From: Thermoguttaceae bacterium
Lineage (GTDB): Bacteria > Planctomycetota > Planctomycetia > Pirellulales > Thermoguttaceae
Direction of reading: 5' to 3'
Length of the DNA stretch: 64,000 nucleotides
Assembly: GCA_017447865.1 (NCBI GenBank)
Contig: JAFSMO010000012.1
Coordinates: forward strand, 45,250 to 109,249
Every line of letters starts with the position of its first letter. Positions within the stretch are counted from its first letter, which is position 1. Positions 20,287-28,330 of this stretch are shown here, one piece after another. The notes under the pieces are model-generated. The model did not search any database. It was not told the DNA's origin and saw nothing but the letters and a program-made list of their open reading frames with translations. The position numbers were made by a program, and so were the translations under genes.

Positions 20287-20904
20287 ATGGCGCTTTTTTA
20301 CCTCCTGCTTGTGTTTTTTTTCTGCTTTGGAGCGTCGCTGGGGAGTTTCCTGAACGTCGTGATCTGGCGTCTGCCGAATAAAATGTCGCTTTCGTTTCCC
20401 GCGTCGCACTGCCCCAAATGCGGGCATCCAATCCGGCCGTGGCATAATATACCGGTGCTGGGCTGGCTGATCCTCCGCGGGAAGTGCTTCGACTGCCATG
20501 AACCCATTTCCGTCCGCTACCCGGTGGTGGAACTGATCGGCGGAGTTGGTACGCTGCTGATCGCGTTTCCGTATTTGGCGTCTTTGATTTTCCAGATGAC
20601 GCAGGGTGAATCTTCCTCGTGGGAAATCTGGCTGAGTGTGGCGGCGAACCTCTGCATGTTCCTGACGTCGCTCGCGGCCGGGCTGATCCTCTGGGACCGG
20701 AACCGGATCCCGTTTCGGCTTTTCCTGCCGGCGATCGGGTTTTGGGTCTGGCTGATGCAAAACGACATGACGCTGATCCTGGTTTTGCCCGTGGTGTGCG
20801 TCCTGCTGACGTTCATCCCCCAGCGCCTGCGGCGGGGGTTCGCCATCCCCGTGCTCATCCTGGCGGTAGGTTGGCTTTTGAACCCGTTCATTTGTTGGCT
20901 TTAA
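20287..20904 (+). CDS. Shortened prepilin peptidase-like membrane protein
   Basis: 205-aa protein. The N-terminus is the cytoplasmic zinc-binding domain of type IV prepilin peptidases (GASLGSFLNVVIWRLP, then CPKCGHPIRPWHNIPVLGWLILRG-type and CFDC with two CxxC pairs, then YPVVELIGG). Membrane helices follow. LILWDRNRIPFRLFLPA fits the first catalytic Asp motif. The second motif (GxGD) is absent; the protein ends where it should lie. It is therefore either an inactive or regulatory homologue, or processes by another mechanism. Full-length enzymes cleave and N-methylate pilin-like leaders, such as those of the two DUF1559 proteins here. The ATG at 20287 is preferred; a TTG at 20236 lies inside the terminator hairpin. 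Confidence 0.75.
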   Translation: MALFYLLLVFFFCFGASLGSFLNVVIWRLPNKMSLSFPASHCPKCGHPIRPWHNIPVLGWLILRGKCFDCHEPISVRYPVVELIGGVGTLLIAFPYLASLIFQMTQGESSSWEIWLSVAANLCMFLTSLAAGLILWDRNRIPFRLFLPAIGFWVWLMQNDMTLILVLPVVCVLLTFIPQRLRRGFAIPVLILAVGWLLNPFICWL

Positions 20905-20960
20905 ATTCAAGATGGTGGTTCCAATTCACCTGACCCCCCAACTCCTAACTCCTAACTCAA

Positions 20961-21998
20961 ATGAACCGTTCCCTTTTATCCCTCACCGCGTCCGAGCTTG
21001 AATCCTGGTTTGCGTCCCGCAAGCAGCCGAAATTCCGCGTCAGGCAGCTCAAGAAATGGCTCTGCACGCCGGGAATCACGGAGTTTGATCAAATGACGAA
21101 CCTCCCGAAAGCCCTGCGCGACGCGCTGAGCGCCGAGTTTTCACTCCGCTCGATGCGGGTCGTGACGGTCCTGGGGACGGAAGCGGATCCGGCCGAGAAA
21201 TTCCTGCTCGAGCTTGAGGACGGGAACCGGATCGAGGCGGTCATCCTGCATAATGAGCAGGGCCAGCACACGCTCTGCGCCAGCACCCAGGTCGGCTGCG
21301 CGATGCACTGCGCTTTCTGCGCCAGCGGTCTGGACGGGCTGGTCCGGAATCTGACGGCGGGCGAGATCCTGGAGCAGTTCCTCTTTGCCGCGGACCTGCT
21401 GCTCACACGCGGCCATCGTCTTTCCCACGCGGTGATCATGGGGATGGGGGAGCCGACAGCCAATCTGGACGCGCTGTTCCAGGCCCTCGCGCTCGTCACG
21501 TCGGACGACGGCCTGGGGATCGGGGCGCGAAAGATCACGATTTCGACCGTGGGGATCCCGCAGGGGATCGAGCGGATGGCCGAGCTGGCGCACCCGTACC
21601 ACCTCGCCATTTCCCTGCACGCGCCGAACGACGAACTGCGCACGCAGATCATGCCCTCGAACCGGGGGATCGGGCTGACCTCCATCCTGCGAGCGGCCGA
21701 TGCGTACTTTGAAAAGACCGGCCGCCGGGTGACGTACGAGTACATTCTGATCGCGGGCGTAAACGACTCGCTGGAAAACGCCCGGGAACTGGCCGGCCGG
21801 CTGCGGGGGCGGAACGCACTGGTGAATCTGATCCCGTTCAATCCCGTAGAGGGGCTTCCGTTCAAAACGCCGTCGGCGAATCAGGTCCAGCGTTTCGCAC
21901 AGACTCTGGAATCGCTCGGCATCCAGATCGCGCTGCGCCACCGCAAAGGCGAGAAGATCAACGCCGCCTGCGGGCAATTACGGCGCTCTAAAAGTTAA
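20961..21998 (+). CDS. rlmN: Dual-specificity RNA methyltransferase RlmN
   Basis: Radical SAM enzyme that methylates C2 of A2503 in 23S rRNA and A37 in some tRNAs. The 345-aa product has the N-terminal helix-turn block (FRVRQLKKWL), the CxxxCxxC cluster motif (CAMHCAFCASG), MGMGEPTANLDA, ITISTVGIP, the ISLHAPND segment and the C-terminal AACGQLR with the methyl-carrying cysteine. Length and motif order are normal. It follows the prepilin peptidase-like gene by 56 bases. The leader has a TAACTCC triplet repeat rather than a clear Shine-Dalgarno. Confidence 0.95.
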   Translation: MNRSLLSLTASELESWFASRKQPKFRVRQLKKWLCTPGITEFDQMTNLPKALRDALSAEFSLRSMRVVTVLGTEADPAEKFLLELEDGNRIEAVILHNEQGQHTLCASTQVGCAMHCAFCASGLDGLVRNLTAGEILEQFLFAADLLLTRGHRLSHAVIMGMGEPTANLDALFQALALVTSDDGLGIGARKITISTVGIPQGIERMAELAHPYHLAISLHAPNDELRTQIMPSNRGIGLTSILRAADAYFEKTGRRVTYEYILIAGVNDSLENARELAGRLRGRNALVNLIPFNPVEGLPFKTPSANQVQRFAQTLESLGIQIALRHRKGEKINAACGQLRRSKS

Positions 21999-22040
21999 AG
22001 GGAAAATCCGACGATTTCAGGATTTTAACGAAAACTTCTC

Positions 22041-22069
22041 TTGATAAAAAAGCGAAAATCGGGTAGAAT
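22041..22069 (+). promoter_or_regulatory. Promoter of the ABC exporter gene
   Basis: TTGATA (22041-22046), 17 bases, TAGAAT (22064-22069), 54 bases before the start codon. Confidence 0.7.
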
Positions 22070-22122
22070 TTAAGCAAAATACGTGGATTTAAAGCCAAAA
22101 TTCCTTTTACCCGTCACGCGTC

Positions 22123-24069
22123 ATGAACTTTTGGAAAATCGTTAAAATTTCGTTCCGCCATCCATGGAACATCGTGTTCTGCGTCATTACGGCCTTGGGG
22201 GTCGGCCTGCTTTGGGGAATGAACCTCAGCGCGGTCTTTCCGTTCATGCAAATCACCTTTAAGGACGAGACGATGCAGATGTGGGCCGAAAAATCCGCCG
22301 CGGAAAGTGCGCAGCAGATCGAGGATTGGGAGCGGGAACTGGCCGAGTCCCCGGACCTCGCGCCCAAGGACCGAATGTTTCTGGAGCATAAAATCAAAGT
22401 GGAGCGTGCGACGCAGAACGGCTACGAGCTTTTGCACTCGCTTTTCTGCCGCTACTTGCCCACCACGCCGTTCGGGACGATCGTCGTTCTGCTCATCGCG
22501 CTGCTCGGAATGACGGTCCTGAAAACGCTCTTCCTGATCGCGAACTCGGTCCTGGTGGCACGCATCGCGAACGAAACGATTTTCGAAGTCCGAAACCGCC
22601 TGTACAATAAATGCCTCGCTCTGGAGGTCGCGCGGTACAATCAGGAAGGAAGCGCCGTCCTGATGAGCCGCATCACGAACGACGTCGCCGGGATCGGGAC
22701 CGGCCTGACCGACTTGTACGGTAAAATGATCCGCGAGCCGCTCAAAATGTTCGTCTGCCTCGGGATCGCGCTCTGGATCAACTGGCAGCTTTTCGTCGTG
22801 ACGCTCTGCATTTTGCCGCTCATCGCGTGGGCCATTCAGAAACTCGCGAAGAAGATCCGCAAAACGAGCCGCCAGATCATGAAAGAAGTCGCGAAACTTT
22901 ACCAGACGATCCAGGAAACGTTCTTCGGGATCAAGATCGTGAAGTGCTTCACGCTCGAGGAGGACCAGCAGAAGCGCTTCCAGGTGCAGGGCCGCGTGAT
23001 TTACCGGAACTCGCTCAAGGTGGCGTTTCTCGACGTGCTGGCCAAAGGCCTGGTCGAGTGTTCCGGGATCCTGCTCGTTTCCATCGCGCTGCTGGTCGGC
23101 GCCTGGCTGGTCCTCACCGAGAACACCACGATGTTCGGGATCCCGATGGCGGAACGCCCGCTTGAGATCGAGTGGCTCGTCATGTTCTACGTCGCCCTGC
23201 TGGGGGCCGCCGACCCGGCGAGGAAGCTGAGCGACATTTTCACGTCGGTCATGAATGCCGTGGCGGTTTCGGACCGCGTTTACGAGCTTCTGGAGTCCCC
23301 CGTGCAGATCCGTGACCCGGAAAAGCCGAAGACGCTTGAGGGAAAGACACTCGATCTGGCGTTCCGGAACGTCGATTTCGATTACGCCCCCGACCGGCCG
23401 GTCCTGAAAAACGTGAACTTCACCATCCCGTTCGGGAAAACGGTGGGGATCGTCGGTCCGAACGGCTGCGGGAAAAGCACGCTTTTGAACCTGATCCCGC
23501 GTCTGGCCGACCCGGTCTCCGGTGAGGTCCTGATGGGCGGCGTTTCGCTGAAGGAACTGGCCCAGAAGGAGATCCACGAGCAGATCGGGCTGGTCTCGCA
23601 GGATGCGATCCTGTTTGACGACACGGTGATGGAAAATATTCGTCGGGGCCGGCTCGACGCGACGGACGAAGAGGTGATCCAGGCGGCGAAGCAGGCGAAG
23701 GCGGACGACTTCATCACGAAAGCGCTTCCGCAGGGGTACGCCACGCCGTTGGGGCCGCTCGGAAACTCGCTCTCGGGCGGTCAGCGCCAGCGGCTGGCCT
23801 TGGCCCGCGTCATTCTGCGGGACCCGAAATTCCTGCTTCTCGACGAGGCCACGAGCCAGATCGACCTGGAAAGTGAGCGCGCGATCCAGGAGTCGCTCGC
23901 CGAGTTCCACCAGGGCCGAACGGTCGTGCTGGTCACGCACCGGCTGGGCATTCTGGGCATCGCGGATGAGATCATCGTGATGGAAAACGGCCAGATCACC
24001 GACCACGGCACGCACGACGAACTGATGAGCCGTTGCGGTTTTTACCAGAGACTTTTCGCAGGAGAGTAA
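22123..24069 (+). CDS. ABC transporter, fused permease/ATPase (MsbA-like exporter)
   Basis: 648-aa type I ABC exporter half-transporter, expected to work as a dimer in the inner membrane. The N-terminal part has membrane helices, including a long, soluble loop between helices 1 and 2 (about residues 50-115) that is unusual for MsbA. The nucleotide-binding domain (about 405-648) has Walker A GPNGCGKST, Q-loop VSQDAILFD, signature LSGGQRQR, Walker B FLLLDEATS and the H-loop VLVTHRL. Substrate is probably a lipid or drug-like compound. It stands alone with its own promoter and ends before a dispersed repeat. Confidence 0.92.
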   Translation: MNFWKIVKISFRHPWNIVFCVITALGVGLLWGMNLSAVFPFMQITFKDETMQMWAEKSAAESAQQIEDWERELAESPDLAPKDRMFLEHKIKVERATQNGYELLHSLFCRYLPTTPFGTIVVLLIALLGMTVLKTLFLIANSVLVARIANETIFEVRNRLYNKCLALEVARYNQEGSAVLMSRITNDVAGIGTGLTDLYGKMIREPLKMFVCLGIALWINWQLFVVTLCILPLIAWAIQKLAKKIRKTSRQIMKEVAKLYQTIQETFFGIKIVKCFTLEEDQQKRFQVQGRVIYRNSLKVAFLDVLAKGLVECSGILLVSIALLVGAWLVLTENTTMFGIPMAERPLEIEWLVMFYVALLGAADPARKLSDIFTSVMNAVAVSDRVYELLESPVQIRDPEKPKTLEGKTLDLAFRNVDFDYAPDRPVLKNVNFTIPFGKTVGIVGPNGCGKSTLLNLIPRLADPVSGEVLMGGVSLKELAQKEIHEQIGLVSQDAILFDDTVMENIRRGRLDATDEEVIQAAKQAKADDFITKALPQGYATPLGPLGNSLSGGQRQRLALARVILRDPKFLLLDEATSQIDLESERAIQESLAEFHQGRTVVLVTHRLGILGIADEIIVMENGQITDHGTHDELMSRCGFYQRLFAGE

Positions 24070-24114
24070 AATCTACTCCTGAAGCACTCAATCCAGCCCA
24101 ATGGAGACCGAATA

Positions 24115-24340
24115 AGGCCCCGCGGCGGATTACGAAAAAGCCTCCCCTGAAAGGGGAGGCTCTTGCACGTTTAAAGGCCCCCCTGAAAGGGGGGCTGGCT
24201 CGCGGAGCGAGACTGGGGGGTTCGGACCAAAGGACGGACTTTCACCCGCTTAGGAACCCCTCCGGCCCTTCGGGCCACCTCCCCTTTCAGGGGAGGCTTT
24301 TTCGCAATCGGCTTCATCCGCGGGGCCTTTTTCGGCTTGC
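24115..24340. repeat. Palindromic dispersed repeat, family B copy 1
   Basis: Array of GC-rich hairpins. The core (24173-24305) matches 49440-49573: GGCCCCCCTGAAAGGGGGGC, a middle CTGGGGGGTTCGG, CGGCCCTTCGGGCC, and CCTCCCCTTTCAGGGGAGGC followed by T. An extra GCCTCCCC-TGAAA-GGGGAGGC hairpin (24140-24160) and outer GGCCCCGCGG arms make this copy a longer imperfect inverted repeat. It sits between the convergent ABC transporter and uxaC genes and could terminate both. Confidence 0.8.
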
Positions 24341-24384
24341 GAGTTCTTACGGGTTTTAGGTTTGGGCTGGACCAGTTTTCTTTC

Positions 24385-25851
24385 CTAGAAATTAAAGTAC
24401 CCGCGCGCATTGTAGTAGCTGACGTCGGCCACCAGCCCGCCGAGGAGTTTCTCGTCGTTCGGCAAAACGCCCTTTTTCACGTCGTTTCCGAGCAGGTTGC
24501 ACAGGATCCGGCGGAAGTATTCGTGCCGCGTGTACGAAAGGAACGACCGACTGTCCGTCAGCATCCCGACGAAGCGCCGCAGAAGGCCCAGCGCGGACAG
24601 AACGTTCATCTGCGTCTCCATCCCGTCTTTCTGATCGAGGAACCACCAGCCCGAGCCGAACTGGATCTTGCCGGGCGTCACGCCGTCCTGGAAGTTCCCG
24701 AGCATCGTCCCGACCAGGTGATTGTAGATCGGGTTCAAATTGTAGAGGATCGTCCGCGTGAGTTTATCCTCCCGGTCCAGCGCGTCGAGGTAGCGTGACA
24801 TGGCCAGCGCGCAGTCGCCGTCGCCGATCGAGTCGAACCCCGTGTCCGGGCCGAGCGCCTGGAATTTCCGCGTATTATTGTTCCGCATCGCGCCGAAGTG
24901 GAACTGCTGGGTCCAGCCGAACTCGGCGTTCATGCGGCCAAGCTCGAACAGAACGCGCCACTGGAAGGCGTTCACTTCGTCCGGCGGAAGCTGCAGCGTG
25001 CGGTCGGCCAGCGCCTTCTGGAAGATTCGGTTCGCGCCCTCCCGCTGGAATTCGGCGGTCAGGTTCCCGTTCAGGTCCAGCTCGCACTTCGGGAAAAGCC
25101 CCAGTCCGTGGTCGGAGAGCCGGCAGCCGACCGAGTTGAAGAAGACGTAGCGGTCGTGCAGCGCGTCGATCAGGGCGTCAAAGTCGCGAATGGTCCGGCC
25201 GGTCACGCCTTCCAGCGCATCGAGCCAGGGGAAAAAGACGGACGGGCGGTCGATCGCCATCGCCTTGTCGGGCCGGAAGGTCGGCAGGACGCGCGGTTTG
25301 AAAACGCCCGCCGCATTATCGGCCGCGATCCGCTGATGGTACTCGAGCGAATCGACCGGGTCGTCGGTGGTGCAGACCGTCTCGACGTTCATCTGGGTCA
25401 TGATCCCCCGCGCGGAGCACTCCGGCGTGGCGAGCATCGCGTTGCAGTCGTTCCAGATGGAATCGGCTGTGGCGGGGGAGAGGAGGCGGTCGTTGATCCC
25501 GAACGGGCGGTTCAGCTCGAGGTGGGTCCAGTGGTAGAGCGGGTTGCGGAGCGTGTACGGGACGGTTTCGGCCCATTTGTCGTACTTCTCCCGGTCGGTC
25601 GCGTCACCGGTGCAGAACCGTTCGGCCACGCCGTTGCTGCGCATGGCGCGCCATTTGTAGTGGTCGCCGTAAAGCCAGATCTGCGCGAGGTTTTCGTACG
25701 TCTTGTTCTCGGCGACCTCCTGCGGCGGCAGATGGCAGTGGTAATCGATGATGGGCAGATCCTTGGCGTACTGATGATACAGCACGCGCGCCAGCTCGGT
25801 TTCGAGGAGGAAATCTTCGTGAATGAACGGGGTTTTGAGTCTTTCGGTCAT
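24385..25851 (-). CDS. uxaC: Glucuronate isomerase
   Basis: Converts D-glucuronate to D-fructuronate (and galacturonate to tagaturonate), the first step of hexuronate breakdown. The 488-aa product has the amidohydrolase-fold IDYHCHLPPQE metal motif, WLYGDHYKWRAMRSNGV, WTHLELNRPFGI, the CTTDDP block, and the end SFLSYTRHEYFRRILCNLLG, all typical of UxaC. The ATG at 25849-25851 gives the usual MTERLKTPFIHEDFLL N-terminus with GAAAGA upstream. It has its own promoter and points away from the methyltransferase gene. It supports use of uronic-acid polymers along with the beta-helix and glycosidase genes. No uxaB, uxuA or kdgK is visible. Confidence 0.95.
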   Translation of the reverse strand: MTERLKTPFIHEDFLLETELARVLYHQYAKDLPIIDYHCHLPPQEVAENKTYENLAQIWLYGDHYKWRAMRSNGVAERFCTGDATDREKYDKWAETVPYTLRNPLYHWTHLELNRPFGINDRLLSPATADSIWNDCNAMLATPECSARGIMTQMNVETVCTTDDPVDSLEYHQRIAADNAAGVFKPRVLPTFRPDKAMAIDRPSVFFPWLDALEGVTGRTIRDFDALIDALHDRYVFFNSVGCRLSDHGLGLFPKCELDLNGNLTAEFQREGANRIFQKALADRTLQLPPDEVNAFQWRVLFELGRMNAEFGWTQQFHFGAMRNNNTRKFQALGPDTGFDSIGDGDCALAMSRYLDALDREDKLTRTILYNLNPIYNHLVGTMLGNFQDGVTPGKIQFGSGWWFLDQKDGMETQMNVLSALGLLRRFVGMLTDSRSFLSYTRHEYFRRILCNLLGNDVKKGVLPNDEKLLGGLVADVSYYNARGYFNF

Positions 25852-25891
25852 TTTGGGTCTTTCGTTAGAGGGAAGTTGGAAATACACGTAA

Positions 25892-25920
25892 ATTATAGCA
25901 TACTCCCAAAATTTCAGCAA
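25892..25920 (-). promoter_or_regulatory. uxaC promoter
   Basis: Minus strand: TTGCTG (25920-25915), 17 bases, TATAAT (25897-25892). It is back-to-back with the methyltransferase promoter; their -35 boxes are only 8 bases apart, so binding at one may exclude the other. Confidence 0.7.
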
Positions 25921-25922
25921 GT

Positions 25923-25957
25923 CCCCCCTTGTACGGAATCCTTCAAAATGTTAAAAT
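25923..25957 (+). promoter_or_regulatory. Promoter of the methyltransferase gene
   Basis: Six C (25923-25928), TTGTAC (25929-25934), 17 bases, TAAAAT (25952-25957), then 30 bases to the start codon with AAGGGGGATC as ribosome site. Confidence 0.7.
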
Positions 25958-25987
25958 TATAGTGAATCCATTTTACGAAGGGGGATC

Positions 25988-27040
25988 ATGGCAAACAACA
26001 AAAACTTACACAAGGCAAACCAGGCGAAAAAGGACGAGTTCTACACCCAGCTCGCCGACATTGAGCGCGAAGTGCAGCATTACGAAAAACACTTCCGTGG
26101 CAAGACGGTCCTTTGCAACTGCGACGACCCGAGAATCAGCAATTTTTTCCATTTCTTCTCGTACAATTTCGAGCGGCTGGGCCTGAAACGCCTGATCACG
26201 ACCTGCTACAAAAATCAGGAACGCGACCTGTTCAGCCAGAACGACTGTGAACGTGCCATCTGGCTGGAATACCTTGGCGACCGAAACGGGAACCGGGTCC
26301 CCGATCCAGAAGAAATTGGAATTCAGTTACTTGAGGGAGACGGTGATTTCCGAAGCGATGAGTGCATCGACCTTTTGAAACAGGCGGACATCGTCGTGAC
26401 CAACCCGCCCTTTTCGCTCTTCCGGGAATACGTGGACCAGCTCATGAAATATGAGAAAAAGTTCCTGATCATCGGCTCTAAAAACGCGATTACTTACAAA
26501 GAGATTTTTCGGTACATCAAAGAAGGAAAACTCTGGTTAGGGCATCAATTTCAAAACGGTAATGCTTTTTTCAAGATTGCAGGAGAAGCGCGGGAATATG
26601 TGGGCGGAGTTTACGATCAGGAAACGGGTCTCGTAAAATTCAGGAATTGCGGCTGGTACACCAATCTTGACTACGAAGAACGCCATGAAGACCTGATTTT
26701 ATATAAGCATTACACGCCGGAGGAATACCCCCATTACGACAATTATGACGCGATTGAAGTCGCCAAGACTGCCGATATTCCAATGGACTATTCTGGTGTG
26801 ATGGGCGTCCCGATTACGTTCCTTGATAAATACAACCCGGACCAGTTCGAGATTTTGGGAATCACAGACCGACAAGCGTCTTGTGGATTCCGGACGAAAG
26901 AATACACGGAAAAAGATTCTCCCAAATATAATGACTTGAATCGTCGTGGCGTCCTGCTTGTAAACGGAGAATACAAAGCGATTTACGCCCGAATCCTCAT
27001 CCGCAACAAACGCCTCAGCGGAGCAACGCAGGGGGATTGA
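25988..27040 (+). CDS. EcoRI-type adenine-specific DNA methyltransferase
   Basis: 350-aa protein resembling the M.EcoRI family of N6-adenine methyltransferases. The N-terminal KKDEFYTQL segment, the NCDDPRISNFF block (S-adenosylmethionine pocket region) and the catalytic NPPFSLFREY motif (about 138-147) support this. It would modify adenine in a short DNA target to protect it from a partner nuclease. The next gene, 110 bases downstream on the same strand, encodes a DUF262-HNH protein, so the two may form a restriction-modification-like pair. GC content looks a little lower than in surrounding housekeeping genes. The target cannot be predicted by reading. An orphan epigenetic methylase is the alternative. 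Confidence 0.85.
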   Translation: MANNKNLHKANQAKKDEFYTQLADIEREVQHYEKHFRGKTVLCNCDDPRISNFFHFFSYNFERLGLKRLITTCYKNQERDLFSQNDCERAIWLEYLGDRNGNRVPDPEEIGIQLLEGDGDFRSDECIDLLKQADIVVTNPPFSLFREYVDQLMKYEKKFLIIGSKNAITYKEIFRYIKEGKLWLGHQFQNGNAFFKIAGEAREYVGGVYDQETGLVKFRNCGWYTNLDYEERHEDLILYKHYTPEEYPHYDNYDAIEVAKTADIPMDYSGVMGVPITFLDKYNPDQFEILGITDRQASCGFRTKEYTEKDSPKYNDLNRRGVLLVNGEYKAIYARILIRNKRLSGATQGD

Positions 27041-27044
27041 CTTC

Positions 27045-27137
27045 TACGGGGACGACGCTTCCAGCGTCGTCTTCAATTCATAATTCAAAATTCATAATTC
27101 ATAATTAAATGACGACGCTGGAAGCGTCGTCCCCGTA
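27045..27137. repeat. 93-bp inverted-repeat element, family C copy 1
   Basis: Perfect 27-bp terminal inverted repeats (27045-27071 and 27111-27137), starting TACGGGGACGACG. Each arm is itself palindromic (GACGACGCT-tcc-AGCGTCGTC). The 39-base core is AT-rich with ATTCATAATT units. It starts 4 bases after the methyltransferase stop and ends just before the ribosome site of the next gene. It looks like a MITE or a structured RNA element. A second 93-bp copy lies at 28237. Confidence 0.9.
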
Positions 27138-27150
27138 ATGGAGCAGAATC

Positions 27151-28236
27151 ATGAAAATCACCCTCCAATCCATTCCGATCCGCGATCTTTTCGATGGTTA
27201 CGTGGATAACGCGGAAGAAGGGGTCCGCGCCTACCACGGTCTTCTGGACGTCCGCCCTCCGTATCAGCGGGAATTCATTTACAAAGACGCGCAGCGGGAC
27301 GCGGTGGTGCGCACGGTCCAGCACGGTTTCCCGCTCAACGTGATGTACTGGGCGGTCCGCGACGACGGCAAAACCTACGAGGTTCTGGACGGTCAGCAGC
27401 GCACGCTTTCGATTTGCCAGTACCTTTCGAGCCAATTTTCGTATCAGGGGCTTTATTTCCATAATCTCCAGAAGGACGCGCAGGAGCAGTTCCTGAATTA
27501 CCCGTTGATGGTCTATTTTTGCGAGGGCGCGCCTTCGGAAAAGCTGGAATGGTTCCGGACCATCAATATTGCCGGGGAGCAGCTGACCTCTCAGGAACTC
27601 CGCAACGCGGTCTATGCCGGCCCGTGGGTCACGGACGCAAAACGGTATTTCAGCAAAACGGGCTGCGCGGCCTATAAACTGGGAAATCCCTACCTGACGG
27701 GCAATTCCATCCGACAGGAGTATCTCGAAAAGGCGATCCGCTGGGTGACGACCGAGCCGATCGAGGAGTATATGGGCCAGAAGCAGTTCAACCCGACGGC
27801 CGTGGACCTGTGGAACTATTTCCAGGGCGTGATTGCGTGGGTGCAGGCCCTCTTTCCCAAGTATCGCAAAGAGATGAAAGGGGTGGACTGGGGGACGTTG
27901 TACCGCCTCCATCATGAAGAGACGTTCGACCCCGCAACACTGGAAAAAGAGGTCGCGAGGCTGATGATGGACAGCGACGTCCAAAAGAAATCGGGGATCT
28001 ATTCGTACGTTCTGGACGGCGATGAAAAGCACCTCGGGATCCGGCTTTTCGACGAAAACACGAAGCGGGAATGTTACGAACACCAGAAGGGAATTTGCCC
28101 CTTGTGCAGGAAGCACTTCCCGATCGAGGAAATGGAGGCGGACCACATCACCCCCTGGAGCGAAGGCGGAAGGACCATCCGCGAGAATTGCCAGATGCTC
28201 TGCCGGGATTGCAACCGGAGAAAAGGCGCGGAATAA
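27151..28236 (+). CDS. DUF262 / HNH endonuclease-domain protein (putative restriction factor)
   Basis: 361-aa protein. The N-terminal DUF262 (ParB/sulfiredoxin-like) part has PPYQREFIYKD and the DGQQRTLSICQYL motif (about 82-95), thought to bind or hydrolyse nucleotides. The C-terminus is an HNH nuclease: CPLCRKHFP, EADHITPWSEGG and CRDCNRRKG (from about 316), giving two Cys pairs for zinc and a DH catalytic pair. Related two-part proteins (GmrSD-type and others) restrict phage DNA. Next to an EcoRI-type methylase it could be the cutting half of a modification-dependent or protected system. The gene is flanked on both sides by 93-bp inverted-repeat elements. GGAG precedes the ATG. Defence role is inferred. 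Confidence 0.85.
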   Translation: MKITLQSIPIRDLFDGYVDNAEEGVRAYHGLLDVRPPYQREFIYKDAQRDAVVRTVQHGFPLNVMYWAVRDDGKTYEVLDGQQRTLSICQYLSSQFSYQGLYFHNLQKDAQEQFLNYPLMVYFCEGAPSEKLEWFRTINIAGEQLTSQELRNAVYAGPWVTDAKRYFSKTGCAAYKLGNPYLTGNSIRQEYLEKAIRWVTTEPIEEYMGQKQFNPTAVDLWNYFQGVIAWVQALFPKYRKEMKGVDWGTLYRLHHEETFDPATLEKEVARLMMDSDVQKKSGIYSYVLDGDEKHLGIRLFDENTKRECYEHQKGICPLCRKHFPIEEMEADHITPWSEGGRTIRENCQMLCRDCNRRKGAE

Positions 28237-28329
28237 TACGGAGACGACGCTTCCAGCGTCGTCTTTCATTCATAATTCTTCATTCATAATTCATAATTGG
28301 AGGACGACGCTGGAAGCGTCGTCCCCGTA
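28237..28329. repeat. 93-bp inverted-repeat element, family C copy 2
   Basis: Same length and layout as 27045-27137; the left arm (28237-28263) has one mismatch to the right arm (28303-28329). It begins on the base after the DUF262-HNH stop and ends one base before the GH43 stop, so it separates two convergent genes and could stop transcription from both sides. Its AT-rich core recurs (inverted) at 36778-36812. Confidence 0.9.
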
Positions 28330-28330
28330 T

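Noticed and set aside
20933..20960. C-run plus TAACTCC repeats before rlmN as a promoter
   Set aside because: No TTG-type -35 or -10 at proper spacing, and the gap to the start codon is too short.
22114..24015. 633-codon minus-strand open frame across the ABC exporter gene
   Set aside because: Shadow of GC-rich codons; all ABC motifs are on the plus strand.
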